From DASZHJ01 sp035517495 (lineage in GTDB: Bacteria > Pseudomonadota > Alphaproteobacteria > ATCC43930 > CGMCC-115725): a stretch of DNA of 64,000 nucleotides. Shown piece after piece: positions 26,194 through 34,897 of the stretch. The notes under the pieces are model-generated. The model did no database searches and was not told the DNA's origin. It was given only the letters and a program-made list of their open reading frames with translations. A program made the translations under genes and the position numbers. The DNA lies in the NCBI GenBank assembly GCA_035517495.1, contig DATIYT010000019.1:1-64000 (forward strand), given 5' to 3'. Numbering within the stretch: the first letter of the stretch is position 1; every line of letters starts with the position of its first letter.

Positions 26194-26853
26194 ATGGGCG
26201 AGACCTGCCGCGTCCGGGTCTGGGATCTGCCGACGCGACTCTTTCATTGGCTGATCGTGGTGCTCGTGGCAGCCGCCTACGCGACATTGCGGCTCAACTG
26301 GATGCAGTGGCACGGCTGGGCCGGCGAGGCCCTGCTGGCAGCGCTGATCTTCCGGCTGCTGTGGGGTTTCTTCGGCAGCGACACGGCCCGGTTCTCGCAC
26401 TTTCTAAGCTCGCCGAGGGCCGCGACACGCTATCTGAAGCGCTCGCTGGTGCGCGAGCCCGATCAGCAAATCGGCCACAACCCGGCTGGCGGTTGGATGA
26501 TATTACTGCTGCTCGTGCTGCTGCTCGCTGAGACGCTGACCGGGATTTACGACGCCAACGACGTCGCCGATGTCGGCCCGTTAACGGAAATTACGCCAGC
26601 GCCGGTGGCAAACGCGATCACGACGGCACACGGGGTCCTCTGGAACATCCTGTTAGCGGCGATCGCGCTGCATGTGCTGGCAATCGCCGGCTACGCCTGG
26701 GCGAAGGGGCAGAACCTACTACTTCCGATGATCAGCGGGACGAAGCGGCTGCCACCGGGCATGCCGGCGCCACGCCTCGCGGGTCCGATGCGCGCGATCG
26801 TCCTCGCCGCGCTCAGCGCCGCCGCAACCGTTGCGCTGGTCCGCCTCGTCTGA
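26194..26853 (+). CDS. Cytochrome b561 family membrane protein
   Basis: 219 residues. RVWDLPTRLFHWLIVVLVAA with the first heme-ligand His, WHGWAGEALLAALIFRLLWG, GHNPAGGWMILLLLVLLLAE, and TTAHGVLWNILLAAIALHVL give four membrane helices with His residues in the b561/Ni-Fe hydrogenase b-type pattern. The C-terminal helix follows a Pro-rich loop. Such proteins pass electrons between quinones and periplasmic donors or acceptors. The start is supported by GGAGGAG at 26180-26186. Converges with the CHRD gene 6 bases downstream. Confidence 0.88.
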   Translation: MGETCRVRVWDLPTRLFHWLIVVLVAAAYATLRLNWMQWHGWAGEALLAALIFRLLWGFFGSDTARFSHFLSSPRAATRYLKRSLVREPDQQIGHNPAGGWMILLLLVLLLAETLTGIYDANDVADVGPLTEITPAPVANAITTAHGVLWNILLAAIALHVLAIAGYAWAKGQNLLLPMISGTKRLPPGMPAPRLAGPMRAIVLAALSAAATVALVRLV

Positions 26854-26859
26854 TGCGGT

Positions 26860-27312
26860 TCAGCCTTCCGGCTTGATCTGGCCGCGCAATTCACAGGCCG
26901 GATGCGATTGCGTATGCAAGTTGACGTACAGCGTCCCTGCCTCCCATTCCTTCGCCTGCTCCGGTGTCAACGTCGCCTCGCCGGTTATCGGGCTGGCCGG
27001 CGCCGTCCCCTGTTTACTGAGCCAGACCAGCACCGGGCCATTCTTGCCAGGCTCAGCCGGGCCGTGGATATGCGCCATCGTCGGCGCGCTCGATAGCCCG
27101 CTGTAGCTGACGCTCCACCTGACGGTCTGTGTCCCTGGGTCGTAAGTCAACTCGGCGGTGCCGGTCGCGGAGGTCTCGACCGGCGGAACGCATTGTGCGC
27201 CGGTCAGCGGCACCTTGATCGACTGCGCCGCGGCTTCGGCCGGCGAGGCCCACGCGAGCCCGATGACGCAACCGATGATAGTGAGGCTCTGTCGCGCGTG
27301 CGTGCGATACAT
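26860..27312 (-). CDS. CHRD domain secreted protein
   Basis: 150 residues with signal peptide (hydrophobic LTIIGCVIGLAWA, cleavage near AEAAAQ). IKVPLTGAQCVPPVETSATG, TAELTYDPGTQTVRWSVSYS, MAHIHGPAEPGKNGPVLVWL and TLYVNLHTQSHPACELRGQI are a textbook CHRD (chordin) domain, with conserved HIHG and N-x-H-x-x-x-x-x-x-G-E-x-R-G-Q positions. Bacterial CHRD proteins are periplasmic or surface proteins of unclear function. Two Cys may form a disulfide. Convergent with the cytochrome b561 gene. Confidence 0.9.
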   Translation of the reverse strand: MYRTHARQSLTIIGCVIGLAWASPAEAAAQSIKVPLTGAQCVPPVETSATGTAELTYDPGTQTVRWSVSYSGLSSAPTMAHIHGPAEPGKNGPVLVWLSKQGTAPASPITGEATLTPEQAKEWEAGTLYVNLHTQSHPACELRGQIKPEG

Positions 27313-27521
27313 CTTCCAACTCCCTGCCTGCTGACCGCGTCGATCTGTCGGATCATACGGAGGTGCGCGTTCGTGTCATCGGTTATTTCCAACTGAGCGC
27401 GCTTTCAGGCCTCTGTTGCCGATCTTCGCGGACAGGGCTTACTGTTGCACCGCAACAGAAACGGAATGCGCTTCATCGCCAACTTCGCCTTTGGCGCCCC
27501 GTCGAGTGAGCTGAGACGAAC

Positions 27522-29183
27522 ATGATACCGCACCTCTCGATCCGAACTCGGCTGATCCTCTTGTCGGGCCTGCTGCTAGCGGTTCTTGCCGGCACCTCGG
27601 TGCTGCTGACCCGTGAACTGATACGCGACTCGCGCGCCCTGGCAGAGCAGGCCCGGCTCGTCTCGCTCGTACGCAATGCCAACATAGCGAGCAAGCATTT
27701 TGGCGATTTGAAATACTGGCTGACCGACTTTGCGATCACCCTGTCCGCCCGCTCGCAGGAGAGCGCCGAGGTGGCCAAGACCCAATTGGATACCGCCTTG
27801 AAGTCGATCGCGGCGGTCGATCCTGGCGCTGTCGCAGCCGTCGGCCGCGAGGTCGACACTCTGACAGGCTTAGCGAGGCAGGCCGGCGACGCTTATTCGA
27901 GCGACGATGCCGTGACCGGCAACAAGCTGATGGCGGAGGCGCAGACCCATATCCTCAGTGTCGATCGCGAACTCGATCAGGTCGTCGAACGGCTCGAACA
28001 GTCGGCATTGGCACGTCGCGACGCCGCGATCCGCGACGCCGAGGCGGCGGTCACCGCATCGATCGTCGCCGGTGGGATCGTGCTGCTGATCACGCTCGGG
28101 CTGACGGCGCTGGTCGTGCGATCGATCAACCGTCCGTTGCGGCAGCTGGAACACGCGATGGCGGCGGTCAGCCGCGGCGATCTAGAGATCGATATCCCTC
28201 GCGCCGGCCACGACGAGATTGGTGCGATGACGAGGACCCTGACGATGCTGCGCGACAGCTTGATTGACCGCGAAAGGCTGGAGCGCGAGCGAGAGCGCGC
28301 CGCGGTCGAGATCCGCGCCGCGCGCGATGCCGCCGAGATGGCGCTCGGCGAATTGAAGGCGGCGCAAGCCAATCTAATCCAGTCAGAAAAAATGGCTTCA
28401 TTGGGCCAGCTCACCGCCGGGATCGCCCACGAGATCAAGAACCCTCTCAACTTCGTCAACAACTTCGCCTCTCTCTCGGTCGAGTTGCTGGAGGAATTCA
28501 AGGAAACGGCGGCGCCGGCACTAGCCTCCCTTGACGCGAACAAGCGTGCCGAAATCGACGAGGCCATCGACATGCTGGCCGGCAACCTGCAAAAGATCGC
28601 GGAACATGGCCGCCGCGCCGATGGCATCGTCAAGAGCATGCTGCAACACTCTCGCGGGGGAAGCGGTGAGCGACAGAGTGTCGATCTCAATGCCCTGATC
28701 GAGGAGGCGCTCAATCTCGCCTATCACGGCGCGCGCGCCCAGGACCAGAACTTCAATATCACTCTGGAGCGTGAGTTCGATTCTGCAATTGCCCCGATCG
28801 AACTGGTACCACAGGACGTGACCCGCGTGTTCCTGAACCTGATCGGCAACGGCTTCTACGCCGCCAACAAGCGGAGCCGCGAAACGGGCAGCCGGCCGGT
28901 GCTGAAGGTGACGACCCGCGATCTCGGTTCGGACGTCGAAGTGCGCATTCGCGACAACGGTACCGGTATCGCTTCCGAGAACCGCGACAAGCTGTTCCAG
29001 CCGTTCTTCACGACCAAGCCGACGGGAGAAGGCACCGGGCTCGGCCTGTCGATCAGCTACGAGATCGTTACCCAACAGCACGGCGGCACGATCGCGGTTG
29101 ACACCGAGGTTGGCGCCTTCACCGAATTCACGGTGCGATTGCCCCGCAAACAGCACGCAGCGCCCCAGGGGAGAGCAGCATGA
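27522..29183 (+). CDS. Membrane sensor histidine kinase
   Basis: 553 residues: membrane helix 1 (13-29), a periplasmic four-helix-type sensor (30-178), membrane helix 2 (179-200), HAMP (200-253), a coiled coil (ERLERERERAAVEIRAARDA), the H-box SLGQLTAGIAHEIKNPLN with phospho-acceptor His303, and an ATPase domain with N-box region NLIGNGFYAANKR, G1 RDNGTGIASENRDKLF and G2 GTGLGLSISYEI. The signal is unknown. The response regulator follows in ATGA overlap. Transcribed divergently from the CHRD gene with a 209-base gap. Confidence 0.95.
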   Translation: MIPHLSIRTRLILLSGLLLAVLAGTSVLLTRELIRDSRALAEQARLVSLVRNANIASKHFGDLKYWLTDFAITLSARSQESAEVAKTQLDTALKSIAAVDPGAVAAVGREVDTLTGLARQAGDAYSSDDAVTGNKLMAEAQTHILSVDRELDQVVERLEQSALARRDAAIRDAEAAVTASIVAGGIVLLITLGLTALVVRSINRPLRQLEHAMAAVSRGDLEIDIPRAGHDEIGAMTRTLTMLRDSLIDRERLERERERAAVEIRAARDAAEMALGELKAAQANLIQSEKMASLGQLTAGIAHEIKNPLNFVNNFASLSVELLEEFKETAAPALASLDANKRAEIDEAIDMLAGNLQKIAEHGRRADGIVKSMLQHSRGGSGERQSVDLNALIEEALNLAYHGARAQDQNFNITLEREFDSAIAPIELVPQDVTRVFLNLIGNGFYAANKRSRETGSRPVLKVTTRDLGSDVEVRIRDNGTGIASENRDKLFQPFFTTKPTGEGTGLGLSISYEIVTQQHGGTIAVDTEVGAFTEFTVRLPRKQHAAPQGRAA

Positions 29184-29569
29184 GCGTCAGCATTCTGGTC
29201 GTCGACGACGAACCTGACGTCACCGACCTGTTTCGCCAGCACTTCCGGCGTGAAGCGCGTGAGGGCACCTATGTTATGCACTTCGCCGGGTCAGCCCAAG
29301 AGGCGCTCGACAAGCTTGCTGGTGGCATTCGGCCACAGCTGATCGTGATCCTGTCCGACATCAACATACCGCAAATGGACGGGCTGACGCTGTTGCGGGA
29401 AATCAAGACCCGTCGCCCCGATCTGCCGGTCATAATGGTGACCGCCTATGGCGATGACGAGCGCCGGCGACGGGCGCACGAATACGGCGCCGCCGAATTC
29501 ATCACCAAACCGGTCGATTTCGCTTTCTTGAAGGCACAGCTTCGGCAGCTAGCGGCGCCACTCGCATAG
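29180..29569 (+). CDS. Single-domain response regulator (CheY-like)
   Basis: 129 residues, receiver domain only. VDDEPDVTD supplies the acidic pocket, Asp60 (ILSDINIPQMDG) is the phospho-acceptor, Thr88 (MVTAYGDD) and Lys110 (FITKPVDF) are the switch residues, so the domain should be active. There is no DNA-binding output; it may act by protein contact or as a phosphate relay. It overlaps the kinase gene by 4 bases and is clearly its partner. Confidence 0.95.
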   Translation: MSVSILVVDDEPDVTDLFRQHFRREAREGTYVMHFAGSAQEALDKLAGGIRPQLIVILSDINIPQMDGLTLLREIKTRRPDLPVIMVTAYGDDERRRRAHEYGAAEFITKPVDFAFLKAQLRQLAAPLA

Positions 29570-29584
29570 GTCCGGTTGTGGCAC

Positions 29585-29690
29585 TTAGCTGACATGCTTT
29601 CGCGCTTCTGCGATGTCCTCTTCTGGAGGGTAAAGCGGACATCGCTTGGGCCAGCATTTGTACGGGCGGATTTATGAGTACACGCCCTAG
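29585..29690 (-). repeat. Intergenic repeat family D, right copy (inverted)
   Basis: Read on the minus strand: GGGCGTGTACTCATAAATCC, then AGCGATGTCCGCTTTACCC and AGAGGACATCGCAG. It shares the 14-base core and the GATGTCCG segment with the left copy at 25603-25720, and points toward it. Confidence 0.6.
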
Positions 29691-29702
29691 CTGAAAAAAA
29701 TC

Positions 29703-29850
29703 AGGGGATCGGGGGATGACTGGGGAAAGAAGCTCGGCTTAGGACAAAATCCACGATCTGACGCTGAACCATCACATCATTTTTGAGAAAATCTTGAGCG
29801 ATCTCGGGTGAGCTCCCCCTAATCCCCAAATCATCGCCACATCCCCCATC
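29703..29850. repeat. Dispersed inverted repeat, family B copy 1
   Basis: The left arm AGGGGATCGGGGGATGACTG (from 29703) is answered by CCCCTAATCCCCAAATCATC and CACATCCCCCATC (29814-29850), an imperfect reverse complement. The right arm overlaps the stop codon of the molybdenum hydroxylase gene. Other copies: 35696-35810 and 49767-49977; a half copy is at 6305. Confidence 0.75.
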
Positions 29851-32227
29851 AAGCAGTTTTCTCTGCGCCCGCACGCCCTTTGGTTGCTTCTCGAATCGCG
29901 CGCCAGACGCGCTCTGGCGTCGCGGGCATTTCGATGTGAGTGACGCCGAGCTCGGAGAGCGCATCGACGATGGCATTGATCACCGCGGCGAGCGCCGGGG
30001 TGGTGCCTCCTTCGCCGCCGGAGCGGACGCCCAAGGGATTGGTCGGCGAGGGCACTTCGCTGAGCGTGGTTTCGAGCGATGGAAAATCATCGGCTCGCGG
30101 CATGGCGTAATCCATGAAGCTCGCGGCCAGGAGCTGCCCGCTCGCGGGATCGTAGTGGGCGTCTTCGAGCAACGCCTGGCCCACGCCCTGGGCGATCCCC
30201 CCATGGGTCTGGCCCTCGAGGATCAATGGGTTGATCGCGTGCCCGACATCGTCGACCGCGGCCATGCGGAGGATCGTGACGGCTCCGGTCTCGATATCGA
30301 CCTCGACTTCGCAGACCTGCGTCCCATAGGGGAAACTCGCGACCGGCAGCGTTTCGTCGCCGACGCCCGCGAGCGGCCCTTGCAGCTCCTTCGGCAGGTC
30401 GGTGCGCTGAAGCGCAGCACGCGCCACCTCGAAGAGGTCGGTTTCGCGATCGGTGCCGGCGATGCGGAAGCGCCCGGCTGCGAACTCGAGATCGGCCTCG
30501 CCGGCTTCGAGGAGAAATCCCGCGATCTTGCGGCCTTTGGCAATGATCAGGTCGGCGGCCCTTGGGATGACCGTCGCCGCAAGCTTCATCGAACGGCCGG
30601 AGTGGGAGCCGCCTCCGGCCACGACCCGCGCCGTGTCGTGGGCGACGTAGTCGATGCATTCGAACGGCACGCCCAACCATGCCGCCACGATCTGCGCGAA
30701 ACTGGTTTCGTGCCCCTGTCCCGAGGACATCGTCCCCATTACCAGCTCGACCCGTCGCTCCGGCAGCACGGTGATCTCGGCGCGCTCGCGCGGCGCGCCG
30801 CTTGTCACCTCGACATAATTGGCAACGCCGAGCCCCAGCCATCGACCACGGTGCCGCGCTTCGGCGCGCCGGGCCGGAAATCCCCGCCAATCCGCGAGCG
30901 CCAGCGCGCGCTCCATCGCTTCGCCGTAACGGCCGCTGTCATAGGTGAGGCCGAGCGGGTTGGTGAAGGGCTGCGCCGATGGCGGGATCAGGTTGCGCCG
31001 GCGCAGCGCCACGGGGTCGATGCCCAGCTTGTCCGCCGCCAGATCAATGAGCCGCTCGATGACAAAGATCACCTCGGGCCGGCCGGCGCTGCGATAAGGC
31101 GTCGTCGGCACCGTGTTGGTGACGGCGCCGCGGCCGCGCACATGGGCCACGGGAATTCGATAAACGCCGGAGAGGAGTCCCATCCCTTTTTGCAGCGACA
31201 CGAAAGAGATGGCGTAGCCGCCGAGATTGCTGAGATGCGAACCGCGCACCGCGAGGAAATTGCCCTCGGCGTCGAGCGCCAGTTCCGCCTCCACCGTGAG
31301 GTCGCGCCCCTGGTAGTCGGTCAGGAATGAATCGCTGCGCTCGCAAGTCCATTTGACGGGACGGCCGAGCCGGCGCGACGCCCAAGCGAGCAACGGCCAT
31401 TCGGGATAAAAGAAGTTCCGCGTGCCAAAATTGCCGCCCATCTCTTCGCAGCGCACGCGCACTTGCTCCGCCGGCACGCCCAGCACTTGTGCAAGATCGA
31501 GCCGCGCCTTCACGACGCCGCGCCCGGTCCCGCTGTAGAGCGCGTAGCTGCCATTCGCGCCGTCGTACTCGACGATCGTTGTGCGCGGCTCCATCGGCAC
31601 GCCGGTGACGCGCTGCGCGCGGGTGTTCAAGCGGACGACGTGAGCGGCGCGGGCGAAGGCCGCCGCCGTTGCGGCCGCATCGCCCGCCTCGATCTCGACG
31701 CAGATATTGTGGAGCGCCTCATCCCAAAGCAGCGGCGCGCCGGTCTTTGCCGCCTCGGCCGCCAAGATCACCGCCGGCAGCGGCTCGTACGCGATCTCGA
31801 GCGCCTCGACCATGTCCTTTACCGAGGCGATCGTGTCCGCGACCACCATCGCCACCGCCTCGCCGACGAATCGTGCCTTATGGAGCGGCAACGGCCAATG
31901 GGGCGTCAGGATTGGTCGCATGCCGACGCGCACGGCGAGATCGGGCGGCCCGAGAACGCTTGCATTGTGCGGAATTGGTTGCAGCCCGTCATCCCGGTAA
32001 TCGGCGCCAACAAAAACGGCGAGCGCGCCCGGGACGGCAAGCGCCGCCGACTTCTCGACCGCACGGATGCGCGCGTGGGCGTGAGGCGAGCGCACGAACG
32101 CCGCGTGCGCCATGCGCGGCAGCACGAAATCGTCCACGTAGCGCCCCCGCCCCGTCAGCAGGCGCACGTCCTCTTTGCGCAGCACCGGCTGGCCGATGCC
32201 GTTCGCCGCACCGCGAGGGGCAGGCAT
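29849..32227 (-). CDS. Molybdenum hydroxylase large subunit (CoxL/xanthine dehydrogenase family)
   Basis: 792 residues. The opening GIGQPVLRKEDVRLLTGRGR and YVDDFVLPRMAHAAFVRSPH are standard for aerobic CO dehydrogenase-type large subunits; RCEEMGGNFGTRNFFYPEWP, PTTPYRSAGRPEVIFVIERL, SSGQGHETSFAQIVAAWLGV and VGVGDETLP-like stretches follow. The PYRSAGRPE loop is not the CO-oxidising AYRCSFR form, so another substrate is likely. The FAD (CoxM) and iron-sulfur (CoxS) partners are not adjacent. It lies 12 bases after the amidohydrolase gene, which suggests one transcript and a shared catabolic role. Confidence 0.9.
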   Translation of the reverse strand: MPAPRGAANGIGQPVLRKEDVRLLTGRGRYVDDFVLPRMAHAAFVRSPHAHARIRAVEKSAALAVPGALAVFVGADYRDDGLQPIPHNASVLGPPDLAVRVGMRPILTPHWPLPLHKARFVGEAVAMVVADTIASVKDMVEALEIAYEPLPAVILAAEAAKTGAPLLWDEALHNICVEIEAGDAAATAAAFARAAHVVRLNTRAQRVTGVPMEPRTTIVEYDGANGSYALYSGTGRGVVKARLDLAQVLGVPAEQVRVRCEEMGGNFGTRNFFYPEWPLLAWASRRLGRPVKWTCERSDSFLTDYQGRDLTVEAELALDAEGNFLAVRGSHLSNLGGYAISFVSLQKGMGLLSGVYRIPVAHVRGRGAVTNTVPTTPYRSAGRPEVIFVIERLIDLAADKLGIDPVALRRRNLIPPSAQPFTNPLGLTYDSGRYGEAMERALALADWRGFPARRAEARHRGRWLGLGVANYVEVTSGAPRERAEITVLPERRVELVMGTMSSGQGHETSFAQIVAAWLGVPFECIDYVAHDTARVVAGGGSHSGRSMKLAATVIPRAADLIIAKGRKIAGFLLEAGEADLEFAAGRFRIAGTDRETDLFEVARAALQRTDLPKELQGPLAGVGDETLPVASFPYGTQVCEVEVDIETGAVTILRMAAVDDVGHAINPLILEGQTHGGIAQGVGQALLEDAHYDPASGQLLAASFMDYAMPRADDFPSLETTLSEVPSPTNPLGVRSGGEGGTTPALAAVINAIVDALSELGVTHIEMPATPERVWRAIREATKGRAGAEKTA

Positions 32228-32239
32228 GCGCCTCGTCCT

Positions 32240-33178
32240 TCAGGCCTTGAGCCGAGGTAGCAGGCGTTCCGCGTTGCCGCGATAGATCGCGTCGAGATCG
32301 CCGGGCTTCAAGCCGAACTCCTCGAGCCCGCGGACGCCGTCGGCCGAAGTGCCGAACGGGAAATCGCTGCCCAGCAGCACTTGTGACGCCGACACATAGG
32401 CAAAGAGCGCCGCCAAAGCCGGCTGGTTCGCCTGCAGCGCCACGTCGTAGTGCAGCTTGCGCAGCTCGTGATCGATGCCGTTCGGCATCTTGTTGGCGAA
32501 TTGCTTGCCCATCCCCATGACGGCGGCGCGTCCGGCCAAGGTTGGAACGCCCGCGCCGGAATGGCAGAAGACGAAGCGGATCGCGGGGAAGCGCGCGAAG
32601 GTACCGCTGAACAACAGGCTGAAGACCGTGCGGTTGGTGTCCTGAGTGAACTCGAACAGCGCCGGCGGAATCCAACTGAGCGACGGCGCGCAGCAAACGG
32701 GCGCCAGCGGATGCACGAAGACCAACGCTTTCCGCCGATTCAGCTCCTCCATGACCGGCGTGAAATCGGGATGACCCAGATAGCGCTCGCCGTAGCTGGT
32801 CATGAGCTGAATGCCGTCGGCGCCGAGCGGCCCGAATGCGTGCGATATTTCCGAGAGCGTCGCGTCTACATGGGGCATCGGCACCGAGGCGAAATGCCCG
32901 AAGCGCGTCGGATGCGCCGAACGCATCTTCGCTGCGTAGTCGTTGACGATGCGCACGAGCCGGCGCGTTTCCTCCGCTCCCACGTGATGGAGCCCCGGCG
33001 GCGACAGCGACAGCAGCGAAGTAGCGACGCCGTTTCGGTCCATCTCTTCAAGACCGCGATTGATCGTCCATTCCTGCACGACCGGCCGCTTTCCCATCTC
33101 GCCCATCACCGCGACGTACTCCGGCGGACAGAAATGATGATGCACGTCGACCCGTCCCTGACGCTTTGCCTCGGCCAT
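32240..33178 (-). CDS. Amidohydrolase (ACMSD-like, amidohydrolase_2 family)
   Basis: 312 residues. The metal site starts VDVHHHFCPPEYV (HxH), with His in LVFVHPLAP, FVFCHSGAGVPTLAGR and Asp in LLGSDFPFGTSADG, all expected for a decarboxylase/hydrolase of the ACMSD group. GPLGADGIQLMTSYGERYLG is the typical beta-alpha segment. These enzymes act on aromatic acids or ring-cleavage products. First gene of the pair with the molybdenum hydroxylase; divergent from an MFS transporter across a 294-base region. Confidence 0.88.
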   Translation of the reverse strand: MAEAKRQGRVDVHHHFCPPEYVAVMGEMGKRPVVQEWTINRGLEEMDRNGVATSLLSLSPPGLHHVGAEETRRLVRIVNDYAAKMRSAHPTRFGHFASVPMPHVDATLSEISHAFGPLGADGIQLMTSYGERYLGHPDFTPVMEELNRRKALVFVHPLAPVCCAPSLSWIPPALFEFTQDTNRTVFSLLFSGTFARFPAIRFVFCHSGAGVPTLAGRAAVMGMGKQFANKMPNGIDHELRKLHYDVALQANQPALAALFAYVSASQVLLGSDFPFGTSADGVRGLEEFGLKPGDLDAIYRGNAERLLPRLKA

Positions 33179-33269
33179 GTTTGTCCTCCAGGGTGCAGCT
33201 CAGTCGGCGGCGCATCCCGTGCTGCCGCCGGATGCAACCGAATAGCAGAATTGCCGGGGGTTTGTCGCT

Positions 33270-33290
33270 TCTCAATGAGAAAGGCGGCCC
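33270..33290. promoter_or_regulatory. Possible operator in the divergent intergenic region
   Basis: The near-palindrome CTTCTCAATGAGAAAG lies between the amidohydrolase and MFS genes, both of which would be controlled from this 294-base gap. The size suits a dimeric regulator. No regulator gene is adjacent, so this is only a candidate. Confidence 0.3.
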
Positions 33291-33472
33291 AGGTCGATCG
33301 CCACGATCGAAACAGCCTCTCAACTTTTCCGGGATGTGATACGCTCGTTGTGAATTTTCGAACGCAGACCGCACGCGAAGTACCGTGCGGAGTCCGCGCA
33401 TCGCGGTAACAAATCCGCCGAGCTGCACGCTTCGGAAAATCGGCGGAGATAAAAGGGTAAAGGGAGGCAGGA

Positions 33473-34774
33473 ATGACCATGGAAGGGGCAGTTAGCGGCG
33501 TCATGCCGGCGCGGCAGCCGCTTACCCGGGTGGTGCTGGCGGCTACGGTCGGCAATGTCCTCGAATGGTTCGATTTCCTCATCTACGGCTTCTTTGCCGT
33601 AACGATCGCCGAGGTGTTCTTTCCGAACAACAATCCGACGGTTTCGCTTATGGTGACCTTCGGTACGTTCGGCTTGGCATACATCGTGCGGCCGCTGGGC
33701 GCGGTGTTCGTCGGAAGCTACACCGACCGCCATGGCCGCCGAGCGGGCCTCACGCTCTCGATCGCGCTGATGATGATCGGCACGACGATCATGGTCGTGA
33801 CCCCCGGTTATGCGATGATCGGCGTCGCGGCCCCGATCCTGATCACCATCGCCCGCCTGCTGCAAGGATTCTCGGTCGGCGGCGAGTTTGGCAGTGCCGT
33901 CGCGTTCCTGGCGGAGCACGGCTCCGAGCGCAAGGGTTTTGCGGCGAGTTGGCAATGGGCCACGATCGGGATGATCTCGATCATCGCCTCGCTGTTCGGC
34001 GTGATCCTGACGACGACGCTCACGCACGAGCAATTGGTCGCCTGGGGATGGCGCATTCCCTATGTATTCGGCCTCTTGGTCGGCCCCGCGGGACTCTATA
34101 TCCGCTCGCGCATACCGGAGACGCCGCAATACCTCGCGGCCAAGTCGAGCACCATGCCCCTGAAGTCGAGCACGGTTCCGGTGGGCGACCTTTTTCGGCG
34201 CCAGCCGATCCCGCTTCTGCTGGCCCTCGGCGCGGCGGTCATCTCGAACAGCTCCTATTACCTGCTGCTCTATATACCGACTTACGGCGTTAAGACGCTT
34301 CACCTCCCGGCGTCGACGGGATTCACGGCGACCCTGGTCGGCGGCATCATTCTCGCAATTTTCTCGCTGGTCGCCGGTCATTGGTCCGACAAATCGCCGC
34401 GCCCACGCATCATGCTGATCACGGGATGGCTGTTCCTTCTCACCTCCTATCCGGTCTTCTGGCTGATGGTGTCCTATCCCTCGCTCGCGACCGCGATATT
34501 CGCGGTCGGCTGGCTCAACCTGGTCAAGGCCGGATACAGCGGCGTCTTGCCGTCGCTCATGGCGGAGCAGTTTCCGGTCGAGACTCGCGCGGTTGGCGTT
34601 GCGCTCAGCTTCGGCATCTCGGTCACGATCTTCGGCGGCTTTGCGCCGTTCGTCGCGACATGGCTGATCGCGGTGACCAACGATCCCCTGTCGCCCAGCT
34701 ATTACCTAATGGTGACGGCGCTGCTCAGCATCGTCGCGCTGATGTTCATCAGTCGGCGGAAACCGGTGAGTTAG
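33473..34774 (+). CDS. MFS transporter, metabolite:H+ symporter (MHS) family
   Basis: 433 residues, twelve membrane helices. NVLEWFDFLIYGFFAVTIAE at the start, GSYTDRHGRRAGLTLSIALM between helices 2 and 3, ARLLQGFSVGGEFGSAVAFL, and RIPETPQYLAAK are MHS hallmarks (ProP, KgtP, ShiA relatives). It imports an organic acid or osmolyte with protons. The start is supported by GGGAGG at 33462-33467. It is divergent from the amidohydrolase gene, which suggests it brings in the substrate of that enzyme. Confidence 0.93.
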   Translation: MTMEGAVSGVMPARQPLTRVVLAATVGNVLEWFDFLIYGFFAVTIAEVFFPNNNPTVSLMVTFGTFGLAYIVRPLGAVFVGSYTDRHGRRAGLTLSIALMMIGTTIMVVTPGYAMIGVAAPILITIARLLQGFSVGGEFGSAVAFLAEHGSERKGFAASWQWATIGMISIIASLFGVILTTTLTHEQLVAWGWRIPYVFGLLVGPAGLYIRSRIPETPQYLAAKSSTMPLKSSTVPVGDLFRRQPIPLLLALGAAVISNSSYYLLLYIPTYGVKTLHLPASTGFTATLVGGIILAIFSLVAGHWSDKSPRPRIMLITGWLFLLTSYPVFWLMVSYPSLATAIFAVGWLNLVKAGYSGVLPSLMAEQFPVETRAVGVALSFGISVTIFGGFAPFVATWLIAVTNDPLSPSYYLMVTALLSIVALMFISRRKPVS

Positions 34775-34897
34775 AGTCCGATCCGTTTCGTTAACCCTGA
34801 TGTCGCTTGCTCGGGGTGACCGCGCCGACAGTGATCAAACCTGCTCAGTCAGCCGGCGCCGATGAAATGATCTGCGTGAAGCTCACGCGATCGCTTC

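Noticed and set aside
25603..29690. Composite transposon
   Set aside because: The ends are inverted and share a 14-base core, but no transposase, integrase or target duplication is visible, so only repeats are annotated.
29936..31330. Plus-strand frame opposite the molybdenum hydroxylase
   Set aside because: Antisense shadow with no recognisable motif.
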